Source of the DNA: CAZHCA01 sp964530825
GTDB taxonomy: Bacteria; Bacteroidota; Bacteroidia; Chitinophagales; Saprospiraceae
Length of the DNA: 64,000 nt
Assembly: GCA_964530825.1 (NCBI GenBank)
Contig: CAZHCA010000003.1
Span: 1-64,000, forward strand
Direction of reading: 5' to 3'
The notes beneath the pieces were generated by a model. The model made no database searches, was not told the DNA's origin, and worked only from the letters and a program-made list of their open reading frames with translations. Below are positions 24,432 through 33,858 of this stretch, in pieces (position 1 is the stretch's first letter; each line of letters opens with the position of its first letter). A program made the position numbers and the translations under genes.

Positions 24432-24741
24432 GTTTAATGTTTGTTCTTAGGATTGTAAGGCTAATCCCGGCGGGGAGCCATACTCGTCCTGTTACCTTGT
24501 CGAAAAACGCCTCTCGGCAGCTCTGAAAGCCGAATTGTGTCATGTTCGCTTATTACCGGCAGGTGATCGCAGGGTTGGCACGCGCGGTGCGACCTGATTT
24601 GCTAGGGGTTAGCATAAGTAAGCTACTCCGTGAAACGGAATCCTGACGATGGGGTTACACTAGCAGAAGCGGAATCCCGGGATTAGCAAAAGAAATCTCT
24701 ACTTTTGTATTCTCGATTTTGAGCATCAATACCTTATTCGC
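24432..24741. other. Intergenic region between the cytochrome peroxidase and metH
   Basis: 310 bp between divergent genes. I searched it by eye for a cobalamin riboswitch (B12 box) and for SAM riboswitch motifs, which often precede metH, and saw none. It contains the candidate metH promoter at 24700-24707 and no ORF I can support. Confidence 0.5.
24700..24707 (+). promoter_or_regulatory. Candidate metH -7 box TACTTTTG
   Basis: TACTTTTG matches TAnnTTTG and lies 34 bp before the metH ATG. There is no convincing -33 TTG. Confidence 0.4.
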
Positions 24742-27700
24742 ATGAAGCCACCTATCCGAGAAATTCTGCAAGACCGCATTCTGGTCATCGATGGTGCCAT
24801 GGGCACCATGATCCAGCAATACCAACTCGACGAAGTGGGCTACCGCGGCGATCGTTTTGCTGATTTTCATCGCGATGTCAAGGGCAACAACGACCTGCTC
24901 TCGATCACCCAACCGGATATCATCGAAGCGATCCACCGCGCTTACCTCGAAGCCGGTGCCGATATTATCGAAACCAATACCTTCAGCGGGACCAATATCG
25001 CCCAAGCCGACTACGACATGCAGGATCTGGCCTACGAGCTTAACTACGAGTCGGCGCGCATCGCCGCCAAGGCAGCCGCCGAATGCATGGAAGCCAATCC
25101 GAAAAAACCACGCTATGTGGCGGGTGCCATGGGACCGACCAACCGCACGGCCTCGCTTTCGCCCGACGTCAACAACCCCGGCTACCGGGCCGTCACTTTC
25201 AACGAACTGCGCGACGCTTATTACACCCAAGCCAAAGGCCTGATCGAAGGGGGCGTCGATTTGCTTCTGATCGAGACGGTATTCGACACCCTCAACGCCA
25301 AGGCGGCGCTGTTCGCCATCGATATGCTATTCGAAGAAAAAGGAATTGAGCTGCCGATCATGGTCTCGGGCACCATTACCGATGCCAGTGGCCGCACCCT
25401 CTCAGGCCAGACAGCCGAGGCTTTTTGGATTTCGGTGAGCCATATGCCTCTCCTGAGCGTCGGACTCAATTGCGCGCTCGGAGCCGAAGAGATGCGTCCC
25501 TACCTAGAGACCCTCAGCAAAATTGCCAACTGCTACGTGAGTGCTTACCCCAACGCCGGCCTGCCCAACGAATTTGGCGAATACGACCAAGAAGCCGAAG
25601 AGATGCGCGACTACATCCGCGACTTTGCTGCTTCCGGGTTTGTCAACATCATCGGAGGGTGTTGCGGCACTACGCCCGAGCACATCCGACTTATGGCCGA
25701 AGCGGTAAAGGATCTGCCGGCGCGCCCCTTGCCGGAGCCCATCCCCTACACCACCCTGAGCGGTCTGGAGCCCCTGATCATCCGCCCGGAAACGAATTTT
25801 GTCAACGTGGGTGAGCGCACCAACGTAACCGGCTCGCGCAAGTTCGCCCGCCTCATCAAATCGGGCGATTTTGCCGAAGCGCTCTCGGTTGCCCAACACC
25901 AGGTGGAGGGCGGCGCCCAGATTATCGATGTCAATATGGACGAGGGCCTGCTCGACTCCAAACAGGCTATGGTCGATTTTCTCAACCTGGTAATGGCCGA
26001 GCCCGAAATCGCCAAGCTGCCCGTCATGATCGACTCCTCTAAGTTCGAGGTGATCGAGGCCGGCCTGCAGTGCGTGCAGGGTAAATCGATCGTTAATTCC
26101 ATTTCCCTCAAAGAAGGAGAAGCTGCTTTTTTGGAACAAGCCCGTACCGTACGCCGCTATGGGGCCGCCGTCATCGTTATGGCCTTCGACGAGGAGGGCC
26201 AGGCCGATACCACCCAACGCAAGGTCGAAATCTGTGAGCGCGCCTACCACTTGCTGATTGACCAAGTGGGTTTCCGGCCGCAAGACATCATCTTCGACCC
26301 CAATATTTTTGCTGTCGCTACCGGTATCGAAGAGCACAATGATTACGCAAAGTATTTTATTGATGCCACCCGGCAAATTAAAGAGCGCTGTCCAGGTGCC
26401 AAGGTGAGCGGCGGAGTGAGCAACATCTCTTTCTCGTTCCGCGGCAACAACGTCGTGCGTGAAGCTATGCACTCGGCTTTCCTCTACCATGCCATCAAGG
26501 CAGGCATGGACATGGGCATCGTAAATGCAGGCATGATCGAGGTTTACGAAGATATCCCCAAGGATCTACTCGAACGCGTAGAAGACGTCCTCTTCAACCG
26601 TCGCGAGGATGCCACCGAACGCCTGACCGAATACGCCGAAAAAGTTAAGGGTGACGGTGGCCGCACGATCCAAAAAGACCTCACCTGGAGGGAAAACGAG
26701 GTGCAAAAGCGCCTGGAGTATGCCTTGATCAAAGGAATTACCGACTACGTGATAGAAGACACCGAAGAGGCCCGGCAACAGTACGCACGGCCGCTGCAGG
26801 TGATCGAGGGACCACTCATGGACGGCATGAACATCGTCGGCGATCTTTTTGGCGAAGGCAAGATGTTTTTGCCTCAGGTGGTGAAAAGTGCCCGCGTGAT
26901 GAAAAAAGCGGTGGCTTACCTCACCCCTTACATCGAGGCGGAAAAAACCGATGCCGACGAGGCCAAAGGTAAAATCCTGCTCGCCACCGTAAAGGGTGAT
27001 GTGCACGACATCGGCAAAAACATTGTCGGAGTGGTACTGGGTTGCAACAATTTCGACATCATCGATATGGGCGTAATGGTGCCGGCCGCCAAAATTTTGC
27101 AAAAAGCTAAGGAAACAAATGCCGATATCATTGGGCTGAGTGGACTGATCACGCCCTCGCTCGACGAGATGGTCCACGTAGCCAAAGAGATGGAGCGCCA
27201 GGGCTTTAAAACACCCCTGCTAATTGGTGGTGCAACCACCTCAAAAACGCATACGGCGGTAAAAATTGAGCCGCAGTACTCGGCCCCTGTCGTACATGTA
27301 CTCGATGCCTCGCGCGCCGTTTCGGTTGCCAGCCAACTCCTGAGTAAAGACAACGATGCCCGCAGCAACTACATCCTCGATGTAAAAGCCCAATACGACC
27401 GGGTGCGCGAAGCCCGCGGCAACCGCAAAGCACGTAAGAAATACCTAAAACTGGAGGATGCCCGCAAGAACAAGCTTCAACTCGAATGGAAGGACTACAC
27501 GCCTCCCAAGCCCCAGGTACAGGGTATACAGGTCATCGAGGATTACTCCATCGAGGAGCTGACCCACTACATCGACTGGACGCCCTTTTTCTCTAGCTGG
27601 CAGATGAGTGGTAAATTTCCGGCCATTCTAGAAGACGAAACCGTGGGCATAGAAGCACAAAAGCTCTACAATGATGCCCGAAGTATGCTGCGGCGTATTA

Positions 27701-28431
27701 TCGACGAAAACTGGCTGCAGGCCAAAGCCGTATTTGGTATTTTCCCGGCCAACACCGTAGACGACGACAATATCGAAATCTACGCAGACGAGGCGCGCAC
27801 GCAGGTACAGCACACGCTCTACAACCTGCGTCAACAGCGCCAGAAGGCACCTGGGCAGCCCAACTTGAGCCTGGCCGACTTTGTAGCACCCCGCGAGGCC
27901 GGCAACGCCTCATCCGATTATGTGGGTGCTTTTGCCGTCACTACCGGAATTGGTATTGAAAAGTGGGTGAAACAGTTTGAGGAAGATCACGACGACTACC
28001 GTGCTATCATGCTCAAGGCCCTGGCCGACCGCCTGGCCGAGGCCCTGGCGGAACGCCTGCATCAGCGGGTTCGGAAAGAATTTTGGGGCTACCAAGCCGA
28101 TGAAGAACTGGATAACGACGCCCTGATTGCCGAAAAATACGTGGGCATCCGGCCCGCCCCAGGCTATCCGGCCTGCCCCGAACATACCGAAAAAGGTACC
28201 CTCTGGAAACTGCTTGACGTCGAAAACCGCATCGGTATCACCCTTACCGAAAGCTACGCCATGTACCCGGCCGCTTCGGTCAGCGGCTGGTACTTCAGCC
28301 ACCCCCGCTCCAAGTATTTCGGCCTGGGGCAAATCGGCCCCGATCAGGTCGAGGACTACGCCAAGCGCAAAGGTATGACTAAAGAACAGGCTGAGCGCTG
28401 GCTGGCCAGTGTGTTAAATTATGATGTCTGA
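24742..28431 (+). CDS. metH: Cobalamin-dependent methionine synthase
   Basis: A 1229-residue enzyme that transfers the methyl group of 5-methyltetrahydrofolate to homocysteine through cobalamin. All modules are present. The homocysteine domain covers residues 1-330 (VIDGAMGTMIQ; zinc Cys in GLNCALG and GGCCGTTPEH). The pterin domain covers about 350-610 (NFVNVGERTNVTGSRKF). The cobalamin cap follows, then the B12 domain at about 750-880 (GDVHDIGKNIVGVVL carries the D-x-H-x-x-G cobalt-ligand His). The activation domain is at about 915-1229 (RPAPGYPACPEH, ESYAMYPAASVSGWYF). The length is normal for undivided MetH; many Bacteroidota have the same form. Confidence 0.98.
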   Translation: MKPPIREILQDRILVIDGAMGTMIQQYQLDEVGYRGDRFADFHRDVKGNNDLLSITQPDIIEAIHRAYLEAGADIIETNTFSGTNIAQADYDMQDLAYELNYESARIAAKAAAECMEANPKKPRYVAGAMGPTNRTASLSPDVNNPGYRAVTFNELRDAYYTQAKGLIEGGVDLLLIETVFDTLNAKAALFAIDMLFEEKGIELPIMVSGTITDASGRTLSGQTAEAFWISVSHMPLLSVGLNCALGAEEMRPYLETLSKIANCYVSAYPNAGLPNEFGEYDQEAEEMRDYIRDFAASGFVNIIGGCCGTTPEHIRLMAEAVKDLPARPLPEPIPYTTLSGLEPLIIRPETNFVNVGERTNVTGSRKFARLIKSGDFAEALSVAQHQVEGGAQIIDVNMDEGLLDSKQAMVDFLNLVMAEPEIAKLPVMIDSSKFEVIEAGLQCVQGKSIVNSISLKEGEAAFLEQARTVRRYGAAVIVMAFDEEGQADTTQRKVEICERAYHLLIDQVGFRPQDIIFDPNIFAVATGIEEHNDYAKYFIDATRQIKERCPGAKVSGGVSNISFSFRGNNVVREAMHSAFLYHAIKAGMDMGIVNAGMIEVYEDIPKDLLERVEDVLFNRREDATERLTEYAEKVKGDGGRTIQKDLTWRENEVQKRLEYALIKGITDYVIEDTEEARQQYARPLQVIEGPLMDGMNIVGDLFGEGKMFLPQVVKSARVMKKAVAYLTPYIEAEKTDADEAKGKILLATVKGDVHDIGKNIVGVVLGCNNFDIIDMGVMVPAAKILQKAKETNADIIGLSGLITPSLDEMVHVAKEMERQGFKTPLLIGGATTSKTHTAVKIEPQYSAPVVHVLDASRAVSVASQLLSKDNDARSNYILDVKAQYDRVREARGNRKARKKYLKLEDARKNKLQLEWKDYTPPKPQVQGIQVIEDYSIEELTHYIDWTPFFSSWQMSGKFPAILEDETVGIEAQKLYNDARSMLRRIIDENWLQAKAVFGIFPANTVDDDNIEIYADEARTQVQHTLYNLRQQRQKAPGQPNLSLADFVAPREAGNASSDYVGAFAVTTGIGIEKWVKQFEEDHDDYRAIMLKALADRLAEALAERLHQRVRKEFWGYQADEELDNDALIAEKYVGIRPAPGYPACPEHTEKGTLWKLLDVENRIGITLTESYAMYPAASVSGWYFSHPRSKYFGLGQIGPDQVEDYAKRKGMTKEQAERWLASVLNYDV

Positions 28432-28510
28432 TTGATTCGGGTAGGGGAAAATCCGAGTTTTTATTAATTGGCGTTTTTGTGATTTTCCGCTTGGAGATTT
28501 TGCCTATTTG

Positions 28511-28533
28511 TTATTTCGTTGCAAACGAAATAA
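28511..28533. terminator. Perfect 10-bp hairpin between convergent genes
   Basis: TTATTTCGTT, loop GCA, AACGAAATAA: ten perfect base pairs between the end of metH (28431) and the end of the convergent gene at 28561. There is no long T-run, so it may be a bidirectional terminator or an RNA-stabilising hairpin. Confidence 0.6.
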
Positions 28534-28560
28534 ACCTAAATACCCCACCCTGCAAAAATG

Positions 28561-29688
28561 CTAATCGCTGACGATCAACGGATGTGATACCTGGTTTTGA
28601 CCGTTGCCTAACACGAGTACATACCACCCTGCGGGCAAGATTGGCTCCAATTCGTTATCTGATAACTGCCCTGACGCCCGCAGGCGACCGGAGAGATCGA
28701 ACAACTGCCAATTCCAGGCAGTAGCCGGAGGGCGGTCCCATACGATCCGCAACCGGCCCTGAGCTGTGCTAAAAATAAGGGGCTCTGCTGGCTTTTCGTA
28801 CTCATAGTCGACGGCTATTATCTTGTGGTAGGTGGCTGTACCGTCAAAATCAACCTGGCGCAAGCGGTAATAATTGGTACCCACGGCAGGATGGGCATCG
28901 CGAAAAGAATAGGTCTGCTCTTCGGTGGTAGTACCCGCGCCTGCCACCCGTCCGAGCTCGACAAAAGCCTGCCCGTCGGTGCTTCTTTCGACGGCCATAT
29001 AATCGTTGTGGAGCTCGGCAGCAGTAGTCCATTCCAGTAATACGCCATCTCTATCGGCATAGCCTTTAAAAGAAGTTAACACAATCGGAAAAAAGGTAGC
29101 TTGTCCGAAAATAGTTACGTTGTCGACCCGTACCGAGGCAGCCTGGGCGGCGGGGTCCTGCCCATAGCAATGGACTTGAAAAGCAATGGATCCGCCCGGC
29201 TGGATACTGGCAGATACCCCCCGGGTGTAGCGACTGCAGGAGCCCGCTGGCATATTGCCCCCGTTGACGAAGGTGCGCCCGAAGCCGTTGGTCGAATAGA
29301 AAATCTGGAAGGTGCGTGCCGAGCTACCTGACGAAGCGCTCAAGGTGATCGCAAAATTGGTGACCTGCCCAGAATAGTCGGGATCGAGGACAATGCTAAA
29401 CTGCAGAAAACTACCGAAGTTGAGGCCTCCAGTAGGCCAAAAGTTGGTCGACCAGGACTCATTGCCTGAGCAGACGGCAGGACTGCCGTTGTTCCGGGCG
29501 CCGACGATCGAAGCCGATGCGAAGCGCACCCGGCTATCCTTTTGGGAAGCCGGAATGGGAAGCGCCGGTACCGCCGAAGTAATATTCTCAAAATCCCAGC
29601 TGGCCAGCACTTGTCCGTCCAACGCTGCGCAACCCATCAACAATAGAATTAATGCCACGGTAGCTTCCCGTGGGAAAAAATTATACAT
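28561..29688 (-). CDS. Secreted protein with T9SS-type sorting tail
   Basis: A 375-residue exported protein. A hydrophobic N-terminus (TVALILLLMGCAALDGQ) is a signal peptide. Residues 30-200 form a beta-sandwich-like region beginning VLASWDFEN, which resembles the lead-in of secreted Bacteroidota proteins whose PEP-type or choice-of-anchor modules bind carbohydrate. Next comes a fibronectin-like domain (VLLEWTTAAELHNDYMAVER, YYRLRQVDFDGT). The C-terminus (LFDLSGRLRASGQL, LPAGWYVLVLGNG) is the typical T9SS sorting domain, which is recognised by the PorU-type sortase. The same FnIII-like domain is in the divergent neighbour. No catalytic motif is seen. Confidence 0.78.
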   Translation of the reverse strand: MYNFFPREATVALILLLMGCAALDGQVLASWDFENITSAVPALPIPASQKDSRVRFASASIVGARNNGSPAVCSGNESWSTNFWPTGGLNFGSFLQFSIVLDPDYSGQVTNFAITLSASSGSSARTFQIFYSTNGFGRTFVNGGNMPAGSCSRYTRGVSASIQPGGSIAFQVHCYGQDPAAQAASVRVDNVTIFGQATFFPIVLTSFKGYADRDGVLLEWTTAAELHNDYMAVERSTDGQAFVELGRVAGAGTTTEEQTYSFRDAHPAVGTNYYRLRQVDFDGTATYHKIIAVDYEYEKPAEPLIFSTAQGRLRIVWDRPPATAWNWQLFDLSGRLRASGQLSDNELEPILPAGWYVLVLGNGQNQVSHPLIVSD

Positions 29689-29982
29689 AACGCAAACGAT
29701 TTAGTGTCGTCCAGCGCTATTCCATGTCGTAGTGGATAACTAATCAGATGGGTCGAAATAAAAATGGCGAGAAAAAGTATTGTTGTCAAGTGAACAGAGC
29801 GGAAAGTTGCGTCACCCCATCGCCAAATTCAGGCAGTTTTTTTCTTATTTGGGAAATAATTGACCAGAAGCAGCGTTAAGAGGATATCACGCTACTTCTA
29901 CATAGCTCGTCTACTTATCTCCTTTTTTCCAGTACGCAATTTTATTAAAAACCAGCGAGGTATTCGCTTAAGTTAAGCACCC
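29689..29982. other. Divergent intergenic region between the two T9SS cargo genes
   Basis: 294 bp of AT-richer DNA between two divergent starts. It should carry both promoters, but I see no exact TAnnTTTG box in the right place for either gene and no other feature. Confidence 0.4.
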
Positions 29983-32700
29983 ATGCGCTTGCCCGTAGTC
30001 CTACTATGCCTGGCCGTTATGAGCTGTCTGACCAGTTCTGCCCAGTTCTCTCTGCCGTCTACCGATCCGCAGATCATTAATTTTGATGAGACGCGCGAAG
30101 GCGTAAACGAAAATATCTTCTCCGGAGCCGGATTATCGGCCACCCCGGACTCTGGCCGGCTCGATACGGATGCCTGGGCTATCACCGGGCTGAGCGACGG
30201 GGAAGTCAATTTTGGCAGCAATCCGGTCGACGGTGATTTTGCCCGCGGCACCAGTTCCGGAGGGACTACCACTGGGGGCATTTATGCCTTTGAAGTCGCC
30301 CCGGGCAACCACACCCTCGGTTGGCAGGCTACCGCCTCCGACCTGACTCCCGGCGCCCTGTTCCTGCGCCTGCAAAATGACCTGCCCGACAACGAAAGTA
30401 TCTTCGAGCTTACCATTTCGTACACCCTATACACCTATAACGACGCCGGCCGTAGCACCATCGTGTCCTTTAGCCATTCTTCGAATAATATAAGTTACAC
30501 CCTGGAGTCCAGTGTCGACTACAGCACCCTGGAAGCGGCCGAAGATCCGGTTGCCTGGAGCGACACGACTATCACCCTAACCCTTACCGGACTCAATATC
30601 CCCAACGGCGCATTCTATTACCTCGCCTGGGCTACAGCCGATGGGAATGGCAACGGTGCGCGCGATGAACTCGCCCTGGACAATATTTCCGTCACCGTCG
30701 ATGCTACCGGCCCGGCCACACCCCGTTTTTTTCGAACCGCACAATCGGGCGACTGGAGTAACCCGTCTACCTGGGAAGCCTCCTTTGATGGCCTCAGCTA
30801 CAACCCGGCATCATTGGTTCCCGATTGGGTAAACTCCGATTCGGTATGCTTGCAAGCCGGCCACGTAATCGATCTCGACCTGGACCTGACTATCGATCAG
30901 TTAATTGTGAAAGAAGGCGCCATCCTGGTCATGCCCAATCAGAAACTGCTCATCAACGACGGCGCCCCGGGAGCTGATTTTCTACTTAACGGCACCCTAC
31001 AAGACAGCGCAACAAGCGGCGAGGGAATAGCTTTCCGGGCCGGTGCCGGCTGGGCAATGGGTCCTAGTGCTACGCTGGTCAAGACCCGCAATAGTTCGGC
31101 CGCCAATTACCGCGATTTTTACCAGGGGGGTATGGAAAACATCCCTGCTACCGCCAATTGGATCGTGCGTTACACCGGAGTGGGGGACCCTTCCTTCACT
31201 ACGACCAACACCACCTATCCGAATTTGACCCTGGAGAGTAGCGCCGGACCCTGGGCTCCCAATGTGTTTACATCCATCTTTTCCGGAACGAGCGGAACGG
31301 CCCTCATCAAGGGCAACCTCAACGTTGGCGGCAGCGGCAGCGGCACGGTCTCCATCATCAATGAAAATAGCGATGCCGCTCCTATCGCCATCCTGGGCGA
31401 CCTGATCATCGGTGCCGGTAGCACCTTGCAAACGGATGCCGGCGGCGACGCCACCGGTTGGTCGGTCGGCGGCGATGTGCAGGTCGCCGGCAGCTTGATT
31501 TTTTCGGGCAATAGCATACTTGAGTTTGTGGGAGCCTCGGATCAAACCTTGAGCGTACCCGACGGCAACACCATCGATCGACTGGTCGTGAATAAAACCG
31601 GCGGAGCGGTGCAGGTCTTGGCACCCCTGATCATCACGGAACGCCTAGCATTAAACAGCGGCAATCTTCAACTCAGCGGCGCCGACCTGACCCTGGCTGC
31701 TGGAGCTGAGCTTGTCGGCGGTGGGCCCGATGGCTACATCGAAACCGGAGAAATGGGTGCCTTGGTGCAAGAGGTGGGCGGCAGCCCGGTTGTTTTCCCC
31801 GTCGGCAATAATGCCTTCCAACCCGCCGTACTCACCAATGCGGGCGCGACCGACCAATTTTCGGTACAGGTCCGGCCGACGGTGCGCACCCAGGGGACCG
31901 TCGGCAACCCGATCACGGATGTGGCCGTTGATCTGACTTGGTTTGTCGAAGAGACTACGCCAGGGGGCAGCGATGTGACGCTCGAGCTCCACTGGATGGC
32001 AGGCGATGAGCTGGCAGGCTTTGACCGTGGGGCTTGCTTTATATCTCATTTTTCAGGAGGTGAGTGGCAGGCAGGGCCTACCGGCAGTGCCGATGGCAAC
32101 GGTCCCTTTAGTCGCACGCGTTCGGGAATCACCAGCTTTTCACCATTTGCGGTGGGCAGCCCGGGATCGCTCTTACCGGTTGAGTGGGCTTACGTAGAGG
32201 CCCGTCCGTCGCCCCAGGGCGTACAACTACACTGGGGCACTTTGAACGAATGGAATAACGATTACTTCGTCATCACTAAGAGCACGGATGGCATGTACTT
32301 TTTTGAAATCGGCAGGCGGACGGGCGCCGGCAACAGCACTCGCCCCCTCAACTACACCTGGCTCGACCCCGACCCAGCGCCCGGTGACCACTACTACCGC
32401 ATCGAGCAAGTCGACTTTGACGGCAAGGTGCACTACAGCCCGGTAGTCGTGCAGACGGTAGCAGGCCCTTCCAACCTTGGCCCCTTGATCCGGGGTGTTG
32501 GACAACCCCAGGTGATCAATACCGGCGATGCACCTTTGCAGGTATCGGTATTCGATCAGAGCGGACGCCGGCTGGGGCAAACCCTGGTTGCAGGCGGTGC
32601 CTACACTCAACCCTTGGCGAGCCTGCCCGCTGGTGTGTACTTGCTACATTGGCGCCGGGGGCAGCGAACCGGCGTGCAGCAGGTGGTCAAAACGGAATAG
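29983..32700 (+). CDS. Large secreted T9SS cargo protein
   Basis: A 905-residue exported protein. A signal peptide (LPVVLLCLAVMSCLTSSAQ) is followed by a sandwich-like domain to about residue 235 (FALDNISV-type end: ELALDNISVTVD). A long beta-helix/adhesin-like region starts with FRTAQSGDWSNPSTWEASFD, a motif common in secreted Bacteroidota proteins (G-D-W-S-x-x-x-T-W). The fibronectin-like domain (VQLHWGTLNEWNNDYFVITK, YYRIEQVDFDGK) matches that of the divergent gene, and the T9SS tail follows (VSVFDQSGRRLGQTLV, LPAGVYLLHWRRG). Likely a cell-surface or released adhesin; no enzyme motif was seen. It is not clear why the two related cargo genes are paired. Confidence 0.8.
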   Translation: MRLPVVLLCLAVMSCLTSSAQFSLPSTDPQIINFDETREGVNENIFSGAGLSATPDSGRLDTDAWAITGLSDGEVNFGSNPVDGDFARGTSSGGTTTGGIYAFEVAPGNHTLGWQATASDLTPGALFLRLQNDLPDNESIFELTISYTLYTYNDAGRSTIVSFSHSSNNISYTLESSVDYSTLEAAEDPVAWSDTTITLTLTGLNIPNGAFYYLAWATADGNGNGARDELALDNISVTVDATGPATPRFFRTAQSGDWSNPSTWEASFDGLSYNPASLVPDWVNSDSVCLQAGHVIDLDLDLTIDQLIVKEGAILVMPNQKLLINDGAPGADFLLNGTLQDSATSGEGIAFRAGAGWAMGPSATLVKTRNSSAANYRDFYQGGMENIPATANWIVRYTGVGDPSFTTTNTTYPNLTLESSAGPWAPNVFTSIFSGTSGTALIKGNLNVGGSGSGTVSIINENSDAAPIAILGDLIIGAGSTLQTDAGGDATGWSVGGDVQVAGSLIFSGNSILEFVGASDQTLSVPDGNTIDRLVVNKTGGAVQVLAPLIITERLALNSGNLQLSGADLTLAAGAELVGGGPDGYIETGEMGALVQEVGGSPVVFPVGNNAFQPAVLTNAGATDQFSVQVRPTVRTQGTVGNPITDVAVDLTWFVEETTPGGSDVTLELHWMAGDELAGFDRGACFISHFSGGEWQAGPTGSADGNGPFSRTRSGITSFSPFAVGSPGSLLPVEWAYVEARPSPQGVQLHWGTLNEWNNDYFVITKSTDGMYFFEIGRRTGAGNSTRPLNYTWLDPDPAPGDHYYRIEQVDFDGKVHYSPVVVQTVAGPSNLGPLIRGVGQPQVINTGDAPLQVSVFDQSGRRLGQTLVAGGAYTQPLASLPAGVYLLHWRRGQRTGVQQVVKTE

Positions 32701-32859
32701 TAGTCCTTACCCATACCAACAAATGAATGTATATCAATAAGTTGTATCGAAAATCCCGTTTGTTTTTTTGCCTAAAAGCCAGTTATATTTGCCCTCGATT
32801 TAAAAATTTTCAACCCTGCGAGCGGTTCCCACCGTTCGCTACCCAAAAAGGGGGCAATT

Positions 32860-33105
32860 ATGGAGCGAGAGTCGAAAGTGCGGAGCATCCTGAAAGCCAT
32901 TACCTGGCGACTGATTGCAACAACGACTACTTTTTTACTGGCGTACACCATTTTTCAGAATACCGGCTGTGAAGATGTTCTGGAAAAATCCTCATTAGTA
33001 GCTGGCCTTGAACTCGTCATCAAGCTTGTGGTCTATTACCTGCACGAGCGCGCCTGGCAGATGGTTCCCCGCGGTACGATTCGCAAACTCATCCGGCGGC
33101 AATAG
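32860..33105 (+). CDS. DUF2061 family membrane protein
   Basis: An 81-residue membrane protein with the DUF2061 pattern: SILKAITWRLIATTTTFLLA (first membrane segment) and SSLVAGLELVIKLVVYYLHE (second), followed by RAWQMVPRG. The family is often encoded beside, or fused to, APS kinase. Here it lies 19 bp upstream of cysC and is probably co-transcribed with cysCDN, so a link to sulfate/PAPS supply is likely, though its activity is unknown. Confidence 0.85.
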   Translation: MERESKVRSILKAITWRLIATTTTFLLAYTIFQNTGCEDVLEKSSLVAGLELVIKLVVYYLHERAWQMVPRGTIRKLIRRQ

Positions 33106-33124
33106 GCCCCCGGAAGGTAGCGTT

Positions 33125-33784
33125 ATGGGACTTGCCGTTAACTCCCTATTTTGTGGGCAAAATCAAAAGCTTTTGGCGGAACATATTTACCCGATATTTG
33201 ACCAACTCCTTCCCCGGGCGGCACGCGAGGCACGCCTGCGCCAACGCAGTAAAGTACTCTGGCTCACCGGCCTCTCCGGTTCCGGGAAGAGCACCATCGC
33301 GAAAACCCTAGAGCACCGGCTATTCGATGCCGGGTTTTTTCCGCAGGTGCTCGACGGAGATAATATCCGCTCCGGTATCAATAGTAACCTGGGATTTTCA
33401 ACGGAAGACCGCCAGGAGAACATTCGACGCATCGCCGAGGTGGCTAAACTGTACCTCAACAGCGGGGTCATCTGCATCAATGCTTTCATCAGTCCGACCC
33501 GGGCTATCCGCGGACTGGCGCGCACCATTATCGGCCGGGAGGACTTTATCGAAATTTTCATCGATGCTCCCCTAGAGGTTTGCGAGAGCCGCGACGTCAA
33601 GGGCCTCTACGCTAAAGCGAGAGCCGGCGAAATCAAGGGTTTTACCGGCATTGACGCCCCCTACGAGGCACCCGAAAAGCCCGACCTGACGATTCGCACC
33701 GACCGGCTCAGCATTCAGCAGTCGGTCGAGCGTATATACGAACATCTAGCACCTTTAATTCAGCATTCCAAAGATGCCGTTTGA
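33125..33784 (+). CDS. cysC: Adenylylsulfate (APS) kinase
   Basis: A 219-residue kinase that phosphorylates APS to PAPS, the sulfate donor of sulfotransferases. VLWLTGLSGSGKSTIAKTLE holds the P-loop; LDGDNIRSGINSNLGFS and FISPTRAIR are the APS-binding segments; KGLYAKARAGEIKGFTGID is the conserved lid. The ATG at 33125 (MGLAVNSLFCGQNQ) is preferred, because a longer frame from 33008 would overlap the DUF2061 gene by nearly 100 bp. The N-terminal 40 residues are an extension relative to the shortest CysC. It lies first in cysC-cysD-cysN. Confidence 0.95.
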   Translation: MGLAVNSLFCGQNQKLLAEHIYPIFDQLLPRAAREARLRQRSKVLWLTGLSGSGKSTIAKTLEHRLFDAGFFPQVLDGDNIRSGINSNLGFSTEDRQENIRRIAEVAKLYLNSGVICINAFISPTRAIRGLARTIIGREDFIEIFIDAPLEVCESRDVKGLYAKARAGEIKGFTGIDAPYEAPEKPDLTIRTDRLSIQQSVERIYEHLAPLIQHSKDAV

Positions 33785-33858
33785 ACCGGCATTTGATCAC
33801 AAACCAAATAAATAATGAGGGGGCTAGCGATCGATGGCCTCTGTTTAATTGCATAAGC

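Noticed and set aside
24432..24741. Cobalamin or SAM riboswitch upstream of metH
   Set aside because: Expected by analogy, but no B12 box or SAM-riboswitch core could be found by eye.
25504..26490. 328-codon minus-strand frame opposite metH
   Set aside because: Antisense shadow of a clear metH; His/Leu/Gly-rich translation without family features.
33781..33858. TTG start extending cysD by 26 residues
   Set aside because: The extension overlaps the cysC stop and does not resemble CysD N-termini; the ATG at 33859 is adequate.
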